A DNA stretch of 18,756 nucleotides from CAYZQE01 sp964480635. Its GTDB lineage: Bacteria > Pseudomonadota > Gammaproteobacteria > GCA-001735895. The stretch covers positions 1 to 18,756 of the forward strand of contig CAYZQE010000047.1 of assembly GCA_964480635.1 (NCBI GenBank). The letters are read 5' to 3'. Made by a program: the position numbers and the translations under genes. This document shows positions 6,101-15,143 of the stretch, piece after piece. The notes beneath the pieces are model-generated. The model had not been told where the DNA came from. It searched no databases and worked only from the letters and a program-made list of their open reading frames with translations. Every line of letters starts with the position of its first letter. Position 1 is the stretch's first letter.

Positions 6101-7909
6101 ATGGCACAAGCAATACCTGCATTACCTAATGATAATGCCCAAGTCTTAGTTGATGCGCCTGTAGTAGCAGGCAAAAAAAATGCGATAGATACCTTTGCAA
6201 GTTCTCATGTGGTCCAACATTTTGGGCGCTTAATAGGTTTAGCGGTTGCTGTCGCTTTAGGCGTTGTTGTCGCCTTATGGTCATCAGAGCCAAATTACAC
6301 ACCATTGTATAACAATATTAGTGGGCAAGATGTGGGTGAAATTGCTCAACTTCTACAGACCAGTGATATCAAGTTTAAATTAGATCCAGCATCAGGCATG
6401 TTACAGGTAGAACAATCTCGAAGCGCAGAAGCACGGATGATGTTGGCCTCAAAAGGTTTGCCCCAAAGTACTTCTGTCGGTTTAGAAATGTTGCAGAATG
6501 AGCAAAGCTTAGGCACTAGCCAATTTATAGAAAAAGCACGATATAACCATGCATTAGAACAAGAATTAGCAAGATCTGTTGAATCTATTCGTTCAGTTGA
6601 ATCAGCGCGCATTCATTTAGCCTTACCTAAGCAATCTATTTTTATACGCAACCGTGCCAAACCTAGCGCCTCAGTCGTTACCAAACTTTATGCCGGAAGA
6701 TCATTGAGTAAAGGCCAAGTTGCAGCCATTGTTAATATGATCGCATCAAGTATACCGATGCTAGAAGCTAAAATGGTTACAGTAATAGATCAATATGGTC
6801 GCTTGTTAAGTGTTGATGAAGACAGGGGCTTAGCCTTAACCACCAAGCAATTTGATTACGCAAAGAAAATTGAAAATGATTATGCAGACCGTATTGTTAA
6901 ATTATTAGAGCCTATTATTGGTGCGGGTAAGGTCAATTCTCAGGTCGCGGCACAATTAGACTTTTCTAATGTCGAAACAACGCGAGAGGCCTATGACCCA
7001 GAACGCAGTGTCTTAAGGTCGGAGCAGGTGTCAGAAGCTGAAACCCGTGGCTCATCATTGCCAACAGGTATTCCTGGGGCTTTAAGTAATCAACCTCCAG
7101 GCGCAGGCACTACCAATGCGGAGGCGGCAGCAGCAGATGGAAAAACAGACTTACCAACCAATCAAAATAGAACAGCAACGCGAAATTTTGAAGTTGATAG
7201 AGTACTCAGTCATACCATGCATTCTATTGGCACGGTTCAGCGCCTATCCGTTGCTGTTGTTATTGATAATAAATCAACAATTCAAGATGATGGAACGATT
7301 GAATCAACACCTTACAGCGACGAAGAGATGGCCAAGTTTAGTGAACTGGTTAAACAGGCTGTCGGTTTTAATGAAACTCGCGGCGACACAGTGAACCTAG
7401 TGAATTCTGCTTTTATAACAGTCGCGCAAGACACCATTGAAATCCCTTTGTGGAAAGACTTATTAAATAAAAGTTGGTTAATTGATTTGATTAAGCAAAT
7501 ATTTGGTGCCATTGGCTTGTTAATTGTTTACTTCATGTTTGGTAAGCCTTTATTAAAAAGCTTAAACCCAAATAAAGCGATGGTTGATGACCAAGGTAAT
7601 AAAATAGACCCTTTAACGGGTGAGCTAGTTGATGTTGCCGCAACACCAGCCGCATTGCCTGCGGGGGCTTTGCCTGATGGCATATCAAGGAACGAAGATG
7701 GGCAATTAGTTGATGCACAAGGCAATATAATGTCTGAAGCAGAAGCAGAGCAAATTCAAGCTTTATTAGATGATCCCAATAACCCCGCCAATTTAATTAG
7801 ACGTAATAATGTCACTTATGAGCAGAAAATTGAAATGGCGAGAAATGTAGTCATGGACGACCCTGCTCGAGTCTCTAATGTGCTTAAAAACTGGATAGGA
7901 GCTGAATAG
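6101..7909 (+). CDS. fliF: FliF, flagellar MS-ring protein
   Basis: This 602-residue protein forms the inner-membrane MS ring that carries the C ring and houses the export gate. It has a first membrane helix at about residues 44-60 (LIGLAVAVALGVVVALW). A large periplasmic part contains the ring-building region (EQELARSVESIRSVESARIHLALP) and a low-complexity Gly/Pro/Ala loop near 322-350. A second membrane helix lies near 463-482 (FGAIGLLIVYFMFG). The cytoplasmic tail ends in YEQKIEMARNVVMDDPARVSNVLKNWI, the conserved FliG-binding segment. AAGGAG is seven bases before the ATG. The gene lies 12 bases after fliE and two bases before fliG. Length is in the normal range (about 550-600). Confidence 0.96.
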   Translation: MAQAIPALPNDNAQVLVDAPVVAGKKNAIDTFASSHVVQHFGRLIGLAVAVALGVVVALWSSEPNYTPLYNNISGQDVGEIAQLLQTSDIKFKLDPASGMLQVEQSRSAEARMMLASKGLPQSTSVGLEMLQNEQSLGTSQFIEKARYNHALEQELARSVESIRSVESARIHLALPKQSIFIRNRAKPSASVVTKLYAGRSLSKGQVAAIVNMIASSIPMLEAKMVTVIDQYGRLLSVDEDRGLALTTKQFDYAKKIENDYADRIVKLLEPIIGAGKVNSQVAAQLDFSNVETTREAYDPERSVLRSEQVSEAETRGSSLPTGIPGALSNQPPGAGTTNAEAAAADGKTDLPTNQNRTATRNFEVDRVLSHTMHSIGTVQRLSVAVVIDNKSTIQDDGTIESTPYSDEEMAKFSELVKQAVGFNETRGDTVNLVNSAFITVAQDTIEIPLWKDLLNKSWLIDLIKQIFGAIGLLIVYFMFGKPLLKSLNPNKAMVDDQGNKIDPLTGELVDVAATPAALPAGALPDGISRNEDGQLVDAQGNIMSEAEAEQIQALLDDPNNPANLIRRNNVTYEQKIEMARNVVMDDPARVSNVLKNWIGAE

Positions 7910-7911
7910 TA

Positions 7912-8969
7912 ATGGCTAAAGAAAAAAAAGCAGAAGCGTCTGCACCAGAAAAAGCGCCCGAAAATTTACCTGACATCCCCAACATGACAGGCTCTGAAAA
8001 GGCAGCCTTATTATTACTCACCTTAGGTGAAGATGTTGCGGCAGAAATATTGCAACATATGAACCCCAAACAAGTACAAGAAGTCGGCTCTACCATGGCG
8101 ACAATGGATGACATTACTCGCCCCATGGTTGAATCTGTTATCGACAAGTTTTTAGATGAATTAGAATCAAAAACCGCATTAGGGATAGGCAATGATCAGT
8201 ATGTAAGAGGCATGCTCGAAAAAGCATTAGGCGATAAAGCTGGTAATGTTATCGACCGCATCTTAATGGGTAGTGGCAGCAATGGATTAGAGGCATTGAA
8301 ATGGATGGACGCCAAGTCGATTGCAGAAATTATTCGCTTAGAACACCCTCAAATTATAGCCATTGTTTTATCGTATTTAGAGGCAGACAGTGCCGCGCAA
8401 GTATTAATGAATTTACCCGAAAATACACGCTCAGGTATTTTAATGCGAATTGCCACCTTAGATGGTGTCCAACCCGCTGCGATTAAAGAATTAGATGCCA
8501 TTATGGAGCAATATTTTACGGATAACGATAACGTGAAATCATCCATGGTGGGTGGTGAAAAGACAGCGGCAGATATTTTAAACTTTGTTGATACGTCTAT
8601 CGAAAATGTAATTATGGAAGAAGTTAAAACAGAAAATGAAGATTTACATACTAAGATCAGTGATTTGATGTTTGTTTTTGAAGATCTACGCGGAATGGAT
8701 GATCGTGGCGTACAAACCATGTTACGTGAAATATCCAGTGATCTTCTTATCTTGGCACTTAAAGGTGTGGACGAAGAATTTCAGCAAAAATTCCTTAAAA
8801 ATATGTCGTCTCGTGCGGCTGAAATGTTAGTAGAAGATATGGATGCTAAGGGGCCAGTGAAGCTAAGTGAAGTAGAAACAGCACAGAAAGAAATTTTAAC
8901 CATCGCTAAAGGCCTAGAAGAAGCAGGTGAAATAACACTTGGCGGTGGCGGTGCTGAGGAAATGGTCTA

Positions 8970-8970
<1 letters not shown>
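7912..8970 (+). CDS. fliG: FliG, flagellar rotor switch protein
   Basis: A 352-residue FliG, slightly longer than the 331 of E. coli because of a charged N-terminal tail (Lys/Glu/Ala/Pro, residues 1-22). The N-domain begins TGSEKAALLLLTLGE and should bind FliF. The middle domain carries the EHPQ motif (144-147), which contacts FliM. The C-domain carries the torque helix: K284, R301, E308 and D309 occupy the positions of E. coli K264, R281, D288 and D289, so charge is kept throughout. AGGAG lies ten bases before the start. The fliG stop overlaps the fliH start (TAATG). Function is rotation and switching at the cytoplasmic face of the MS ring. Confidence 0.96.
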
Positions 8971-9960
<990 letters not shown>

Positions 9961-9971
<11 letters not shown>

Positions 9972-11391
9972 ACAGCAAGTTAAACGATCAAATCAACGTT
10001 GGGTTAAGCGACTCGCAGAATTACGCGAAAATAGCAAAACACCGGCACAACCTGTGGTTGAAGGCATACTCACCAGAATGGTTGGTTTAACCCTTGAAGC
10101 AGAAGGCTGTCAGGCTCCCATTGGAGCCCATTGTGATGTGATAACGCCCAGTAACCAAAAAGTAGAAGCAGAAGTGGTAGGCTTTGCAGGAGATAAACTA
10201 TTTTTAATGCCAACCTCAGATGTGCGTGGGTTAGAGCCTAATTCTCGTGTTATTCCAAGAAAACAAAGCTCAGATATTGCGGTTGGTGAAGAGCTATTAG
10301 GCAGAGTCATTGATGGTAAAGGCAATGTACTTGATAGCTTAGGTGAATTAAATACTAAAGATTTTTCACCTTTAGAAGGGCGTAGCATTAACCCGTTAAG
10401 GAGGGAACCCATTAGAGAACCTTTAGACGTTGGTGTTCGCGCTATTAATGCCTTGCTGAGTGTTGGTCGCGGGCAACGCATGGGTTTGTTTGCTGGCAGT
10501 GGTGTGGGCAAGTCTGTTTTATTAGGCATGATGACCAAATATACCGATGCTGATATCGTGGTGGTTGGCTTAATTGGTGAACGTGGACGAGAAGTCAAAG
10601 AATTTGTTGATGAAATATTGGGTGAAGAAGGCTTAAAGAAATCTGTTGTAGTAGCTGCGCCCGCCGATTCATCGCCTTTAATGCGCATACATGGCGCTAT
10701 GCGTGCCACGAGTATTGCAGAATATTTTCGTGATCAAGGTAAAAATGTCTTATTGTTAATGGATTCACTGACGCGGTTTGCGCAAGCACAGCGTGAAATT
10801 TCGCTAGCAATTGGTGAACCACCTGCAACAAAAGGTTATCCACCCTCTGTATTTGCGCGTTTACCACAATTAGTAGAACGAGCAGGCAATGGCGATAAAA
10901 ACGGGGGGTCAATTACTGCTTTTTATACGGTGCTGGTAGAAGGAGATGATCAAAATGATCCCATTGCTGATTCTGCCAGAGCCATTCTTGATGGCCATAT
11001 TGTATTATCGCGCTCACTAGCAGAAGCGGGGCAGTTTCCAGCGATTGATATTGATGCTTCTATCAGTCGATTGGCGCCTCATATTATGACCGCTGAACAT
11101 CAAACGATGGCTCAAGCCTTTAAAAAGCTATCAAGCACTTACCAGCAAAATAAAGACTTAATTAATGTCGGCGCCTATCATAAGGGGTCTGACCCCTTAA
11201 TTGATCTGTCGATTAGTATGCAACCTAAAATTTTTAACTATTTATCTCAAGACATGAAACAAGCGGTTTCTTTAACTGAAAGCATTGATGAACTTAAGGC
11301 AATGCTAGAGCAGCCAAGCTTACAAAATCAGCAATCCAATAATCAATTAGAGCAGCAACACAATAAAACTAAAATGGCAAATGTTGCATGA
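9961..11391 (+). CDS. fliI: FliI, flagellum-specific export ATPase
   Basis: This 476-residue protein is the F1-beta-like ATPase that helps unload and feed substrates into the flagellar type III export gate. An N-terminal beta-barrel domain (about 30-105) precedes the catalytic domain. That domain has Walker A AGSGVGKS (178-185), catalytic-glutamate segment GERGREV (206-212) and Walker B VLLLMD (263-268). The type III ATPase signature PPATKGYPPSVFARLPQLVE follows. The start overlaps the fliH end by 11 bases; two ATGs are adjacent, and the second (9964) is better spaced from GAGG at 9954-9957. A 19-base perfect palindrome lies within the C-terminal part. The stop overlaps the fliJ start (ATGA). 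Confidence 0.96.
11181..11199. repeat. 19-base perfect palindrome inside fliI
   Basis: TAAGGGGTC-T-GACCCCTTA has nine-base arms around a single base and lies in codons for KGSDPL of FliI. This protein segment is conserved in FliI proteins, so the palindrome may be a by-product of codon choice. It also resembles the GGGGTC...GACCCC short palindromes found dispersed in some gammaproteobacterial genomes. Whether it recurs in this genome cannot be seen here. Confidence 0.7.
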
Positions 11392-11822
11392 CACGCTCTA
11401 ACCGATTAAAACCCATTATTGAGTTTAAAGATCAACAACAAAAAAAATGCCTGCAAGATATGGCAGACAGTAAAAATCGTTGGGAACATCAGCAGACTCA
11501 ATTAGATAATTTGTATCTGTATCAACATGAATATCACAATAAACCAGTGCAGAATGAGACAGTATCACTCAGCGTGATGCAGCTCGTTGAAGAAAGACGG
11601 TTTATAGATCAATTAGATAACACGATAAAACAACAAACGTTAATAGTGCAGCAAGCAGAACGTGAATATCAAATGAAAAAAAAATATTGGCTACGCGTTA
11701 AAAATGATGTGACTGCTGTCGAGCATTTAGTCGAAAATTTACATCATGAAGAATTGAAGGATGCCGATAAACAAGAACAAAAAGTGCTTGATGAATTTGG
11801 TTTAAGACGAAAATCACAATAA
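11388..11822 (+). CDS. fliJ: FliJ, flagellar export apparatus coiled-coil protein
   Basis: A protein of 144 residues, highly charged and predicted to be almost wholly coiled coil, as expected for FliJ. FliJ sits in the centre of the FliI ring like the gamma subunit of F1-ATPase, contacts FlhA and recycles chaperones. The N-terminal RLKPIIEFKDQQQKKCLQDM and the Gln/Glu-rich heptads that follow fit the family, whose sequence is weakly conserved. The start overlaps the fliI stop by four bases (ATGA), implying coupled translation. It is the last gene of the fliE operon before the separate fliK promoter. Confidence 0.85.
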   Translation: MTRSNRLKPIIEFKDQQQKKCLQDMADSKNRWEHQQTQLDNLYLYQHEYHNKPVQNETVSLSVMQLVEERRFIDQLDNTIKQQTLIVQQAEREYQMKKKYWLRVKNDVTAVEHLVENLHHEELKDADKQEQKVLDEFGLRRKSQ

Positions 11823-11833
11823 AATAAACGGCA

Positions 11834-11849
11834 TGGCACGATAACTGCT
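11834..11849 (+). promoter_or_regulatory. Sigma-54 promoter of fliK
   Basis: TGGCACG-N4-CTGCT matches TGGCACG-N4-TTGCW with one difference and has the required ten bases between GG (11835-11836) and GC (11847-11848). It begins 11 bases after the fliJ stop. The predicted start of transcription is near 11860, about 38 bases before the fliK ATG, so fliK can be made independently of the fliE operon. Confidence 0.86.
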
Positions 11850-11863
11850 TATATCATTTTAAC

Positions 11864-11879
11864 AAAGCAATGATGCTTT
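11864..11879 (+). other. Hairpin at the 5' end of the fliK leader
   Basis: AAAGCA-ATGA-TGCTTT forms a six-base-pair stem with a four-base loop. It begins about four bases after the predicted fliK transcription start and ends four bases before the AAAGGTGA ribosome-binding site. It could protect the 5' end or weakly end readthrough from fliJ. No T run follows. Confidence 0.4.
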
Positions 11880-11897
11880 CTTAAAGGTGATTAAGTT

Positions 11898-13310
11898 ATG
11901 AATAGTGCGATAGGATTAAATTTACCCGTAGCTCCTTCTGTTGATACCAGTCAAGCCGTCGCGGTTGCCCCTGTCGCTGCACATTCAGTAACCGCTGCTT
12001 CGGTAGTTATTCAACCACCTTCATCTAGCCATAGCTGTATAGATGGTGAATGCTTAAAACAAGGTGATGGCGGTTTCTTAGAGGTATTAAATGCTGAATT
12101 AGAAGCCTTAGTTGGTGTTGATGCAGCAGATTTTTTAGCCTTAGCAACTGTTGGAGATCTTGATAATAATGATAAAATTGAAGAGTTAACAGAACTTGAT
12201 ATTACCCATGTTGTGTTAGCTGATTTACAGCAAGCAAAGGAAAATCCTAGTGAGGTATTAGGTCTGGTAGCTCCTGTGGTAGCAGAAGTAGTCAATGAAT
12301 TATTTCAAGAATTAGAATTAGAGTTTAAACAAGCCTTGTTAGAATTGCCTAAAAATGTAACCGCTTTGCCTTTAACACCAGAGAATAAAGCCTTTATTCA
12401 GCAGCAAGCTCTAGCACTTGTCGAACAAAAGCACCCTGAACTTATTGCCAAATTACAACAAGATAAGGGGCAAAATTTGCCGCTCGAAGGAAAGTTATTG
12501 CCATTAGTTGAAGATGCTTTAGCACCACAAGATAATAGTAAACTTATTCAACTAGCTTCAATGGGCGCTTCAGCGATGGCGCAAAATTGGTCAGAAAAAG
12601 AATTAACATCTGAGGTGAGCAAAAATGAGTCAGGTTTAGAGTCTGAATTAAGTTTAAAAAATGCGTTAGCTCAAACTGACGCTGAAAGTGATGGTTTAAA
12701 AGAGCAAAAATTTCTAGAAAATATACAAAATAAAAATGCCACTCAAGCAGATGCCCCAACACAAAAATTCTCGGTAGAAGCGGTAACCACATCGGTTAAT
12801 AATATTTTAGGTATTAACCATGCTTCAATAATAAACCCCACGGCAGCCGCTGTTCAATCAGGTAGCACGTTACAACTTCCCCAAAATCCATCTCCAGAAC
12901 AATGGGGCAGTGCTTTAGGTGATAAGGTTCAGTGGATGATGAGCACTAAATTAAATTCTGCTGAAATCCGTATTGACCCACCGCATTTAGGTAAGATGGA
13001 TATCTCAATAAAAATGACTGATGATGGAGCCAGTATTGTCATACAAACACAACATGCCGCTACTCGTGAATTGGTTGATGCGGCCAGCTACCGTTTAAAA
13101 GAAATGTTAGAAGAGGCAGGATATAAAAATGTTGATGTTGACGTGTCACATAAAGAAGATAATCAGGCTGACAGTCAATTAGCAGATAATGAAAAATCAA
13201 ACGAGTTAGATTTAGCCGTAGAAGATGAAGACGCCCAAGGTGCTAGCGCAGAAGATGTCTTAGCGGGTACATTGAATAATGGTCGAGCCGGTTTGGATTT
13301 ATATGTTTAA
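11898..13310 (+). CDS. fliK: FliK, hook-length control protein
   Basis: FliK is the secreted ruler that measures hook length and switches the export gate from hook to filament substrates. At 470 residues it is of typical size. The N-terminal part is Ala/Val/Pro-rich with acidic stretches and little conservation, as expected for the ruler region. The C-terminal switch domain (about 330-440) has the Flg_hook pattern: PEQWGSALGDKVQWMM, then LNSAEIRIDPPHLGKMDISI, a segment ending in HAATRELVDAASYRLKEML, and GYKNVDVDVS. The tail is acidic. AAAGGTGA (11883-11890) lies seven bases before the ATG. The gene has its own sigma-54 promoter. The usual fliL-M-N genes do not follow; queC does. Confidence 0.92.
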   Translation: MNSAIGLNLPVAPSVDTSQAVAVAPVAAHSVTAASVVIQPPSSSHSCIDGECLKQGDGGFLEVLNAELEALVGVDAADFLALATVGDLDNNDKIEELTELDITHVVLADLQQAKENPSEVLGLVAPVVAEVVNELFQELELEFKQALLELPKNVTALPLTPENKAFIQQQALALVEQKHPELIAKLQQDKGQNLPLEGKLLPLVEDALAPQDNSKLIQLASMGASAMAQNWSEKELTSEVSKNESGLESELSLKNALAQTDAESDGLKEQKFLENIQNKNATQADAPTQKFSVEAVTTSVNNILGINHASIINPTAAAVQSGSTLQLPQNPSPEQWGSALGDKVQWMMSTKLNSAEIRIDPPHLGKMDISIKMTDDGASIVIQTQHAATRELVDAASYRLKEMLEEAGYKNVDVDVSHKEDNQADSQLADNEKSNELDLAVEDEDAQGASAEDVLAGTLNNGRAGLDLYV

Positions 13311-13313
13311 CTG

Positions 13314-13343
13314 CTAACATGACGACTTTTAGCTCATTGTTAG
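13314..13343 (+). other. Inverted repeat between fliK and queC
   Basis: CTAACATGA (13314-13322) pairs with TCATTGTTAG (13334-13343) as nine base pairs with one bulged A and an 11-base loop. It begins three bases after the fliK stop and ends six bases before the queC ATG. No strong T run follows, so termination of the flagellar transcript would be inefficient. Because it covers the place of the queC ribosome-binding site, it might limit queC translation. Confidence 0.35.
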
Positions 13344-13349
13344 TTGTTT

Positions 13350-14033
13350 ATGCCAAAAGCCGTTGTTTTATTAAGTGGTGGTCTTGATTCGACCACTGTT
13401 TTAAGTATTGCCAAATCTCAAGGTTTTGACCTATATGCCCTATCATTTAGTTATGGGCAACGTCATAGCATTGAATTGGAGTTGGCAAAACAATGTGCCT
13501 TGTCTATCGGCGTCAAAAAACATGAAGTAGTCGATATTGATTTACGTCAGTTTGGCGGTTCGGCTTTAACCGACGATATTGACGTACCGAAGGGGCATGA
13601 CGTCTCATCCATTAGCGGTGATATCCCCATTACTTATGTGCCCGCAAGAAATACTATTTTTTTATCCTATGCACTGGCTTGGGCTGAAGTTCTAAAATCG
13701 GTTGATATTTTTATTGGCGTTAATGCGCTTGATTACAGCGGCTATCCCGATTGCAGGCCAGAATATATAAACGCCTATGAAGCAATGGCAAACCTTGCGA
13801 CAAAAGCGGGCGTGACAGGAACAAGCCCATTAAAAATTCATACGCCATTAATTGAATGGACAAAAGCCGATATTATTAAAAAGGGCATAGAGCTTAAGGT
13901 TGATTATGGCATCACTTGTAGTTGCTATGACCCAGAGCCAAACGGACAGCCTTGTGGTGAATGCGATTCTTGTTTACTAAGAGCAAAAGGCTTTAAAGAA
14001 GCAGGCATGGCTGACCCACTGATAAAACAATGA
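13350..14033 (+). CDS. queC: QueC, 7-cyano-7-deazaguanine (preQ0) synthase
   Basis: This 227-residue enzyme makes preQ0 from 7-carboxy-7-deazaguanine and ammonia with ATP, in the pathway to the tRNA base queuosine. It has the PP-loop SGGLDST at residues 9-15, the segment ITYVPARNTIFLSYA, and a zinc site formed by C192, C202, C205 and C208 (SCYDP...CGECDSC). The ATG at 13350 places the PP-loop at the usual distance from the N-terminus; an in-frame TTG at 13344 adds only two residues and is unlikely. Its stop overlaps the queD start by four bases. It is the first gene of a queC-queD-queE operon; I see no promoter between it and fliK. Confidence 0.95.
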   Translation: MPKAVVLLSGGLDSTTVLSIAKSQGFDLYALSFSYGQRHSIELELAKQCALSIGVKKHEVVDIDLRQFGGSALTDDIDVPKGHDVSSISGDIPITYVPARNTIFLSYALAWAEVLKSVDIFIGVNALDYSGYPDCRPEYINAYEAMANLATKAGVTGTSPLKIHTPLIEWTKADIIKKGIELKVDYGITCSCYDPEPNGQPCGECDSCLLRAKGFKEAGMADPLIKQ

Positions 14034-15139
14034 GTAAAAACAACCCCAACGAAAAACTGTATTACACGGCTTGCACACGTTTTGAATCGGCTTGCGAACT
14101 CAGTTTTTTACCGTCAAAGCATCCATCTCATCAGTTGCATGGGCATAGCTTTTTGGCCAGAGTGCGTGCCGAACTGCCTAATCAATGGGCTCCATTTAAA
14201 GGAGCTGAAACAGACCACTTAAAGCAAACACTAACCCAGTGCGTTGCACCATTAGATTATGATTTGTTAAATAATCATCTTGAAACCCCGACTGACGAAA
14301 ATTTATCGCGCTGGGTTCGACAGCATTTAAAGGTGCCTAACGTTAATTCAGTGGGCATACAAAGTACCCATGATGAAGGTGCTGACTTAGACCCAAATGG
14401 CGATGCCCATATCTGGCGTCGATATCGTTTTGAGGCAGCACATCAGTTACCCAACGTTGAAGCTGGACATCAATGTGGGCGTATGCATGGACATGGTTTT
14501 GAAGTGATTTTACATGTAAACCAAAATATTAAAAACCAAGATATGGGTGTTGATTATGAAACCCTCGATGCAGCATGGTTACCCATTCAAAATGAATTAC
14601 ACCTTGCCTGTTTAAATGATATTGAGGGCTTAGAAAACCCAACCAGTGAGGCTTTATCAGCTTGGATATGGGCACGTTTAAAGCCTAAATTAGCACCATT
14701 AAGTTGGGTGACAATATACGAAACTGCCACCGCAGGCTGCCACTTTGATGGCAACACATATCGCATTTGGAAAGAATTTAGGTTTGAAAGTGCCTTAACC
14801 TTAAAGCAAGCACCAAAAGCTGATGGCAGAAGAAAGCTGCATGGTCACAGCTATATTTTAAGGCTACACCTAAGCGCAGCATTAGACCCTGTGATGCAAT
14901 GGACGGTAGATTATGGCGATGTAAAATCCCTGTTTAAACCTATATATAAACAGCTAGATCATCATTTGCTTGATGAAATAGAGGGTTTAGATAATGCAGA
15001 CCTAGCCAGTATTGCACGTTGGATAAAACAACAAGCAGCCCCTTTATTGCCAGAGCTGGACCGCATCGATGTGTATCAAACACAAGGCTGTGGCGTTATT
15101 TTAAGCTGGGGCGAAGAAGGCCCTGTATTGCCCAACTAA
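14030..15139 (+). CDS. queD: Triple-domain QueD (6-carboxytetrahydropterin synthase), three fused PTPS domains
   Basis: At 369 residues this is about three times the length of ordinary QueD (around 120). Three PTPS-fold repeats are visible: about 10-125, 128-242 and 247-360, each with an LHGH or MHGH motif. Domain 2 has all three zinc histidines (H138, H153, H155), the catalytic Cys (C149) and the anchoring Glu (E231), but has His191-Leu192 where QueD has its Asp-His pair. Domain 3 keeps Asp310-His311 but has Leu256, Arg267 and Gln350 in place of the first zinc His, the Cys and the Glu. Domain 1 has Cys22, Ser33, Asp76-Tyr77 and Ser112 and looks inactive. In PTPS enzymes the Cys and the Asp-His pair come from adjacent subunits, so one shared site between domains 2 and 3 is inferred. 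Context in queC-D-E supports conversion of dihydroneopterin triphosphate to carboxytetrahydropterin. Confidence 0.9.
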   Translation: MSKNNPNEKLYYTACTRFESACELSFLPSKHPSHQLHGHSFLARVRAELPNQWAPFKGAETDHLKQTLTQCVAPLDYDLLNNHLETPTDENLSRWVRQHLKVPNVNSVGIQSTHDEGADLDPNGDAHIWRRYRFEAAHQLPNVEAGHQCGRMHGHGFEVILHVNQNIKNQDMGVDYETLDAAWLPIQNELHLACLNDIEGLENPTSEALSAWIWARLKPKLAPLSWVTIYETATAGCHFDGNTYRIWKEFRFESALTLKQAPKADGRRKLHGHSYILRLHLSAALDPVMQWTVDYGDVKSLFKPIYKQLDHHLLDEIEGLDNADLASIARWIKQQAAPLLPELDRIDVYQTQGCGVILSWGEEGPVLPN

Positions 15140-15143
15140 AGCT

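Noticed and set aside
7116..7394. A 92-codon plus-strand frame inside fliF
   Set aside because: It lies in another frame of the periplasmic loop of fliF, with no sign of translation signals.
8349..8720. A 123-codon minus-strand frame opposite fliG
   Set aside because: It overlaps the conserved middle and C-terminal domains of fliG, and the protein is Ser/Lys-rich with no recognisable family.
10110..10709. A 199-codon open frame on the minus strand opposite fliI
   Set aside because: It lies wholly within a well-conserved gene, its translation is Ser/Pro/Thr-rich without a domain pattern, and no promoter or ribosome-binding site is seen. It is a by-product of fliI codon use.
13311..13349. Possible preQ1 riboswitch before queC
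   Set aside because: The gap is only 39 bases, and the one visible stem with its 11-base loop does not show the preQ1 pseudoknot or an A-rich tail overlapping the ribosome-binding site.
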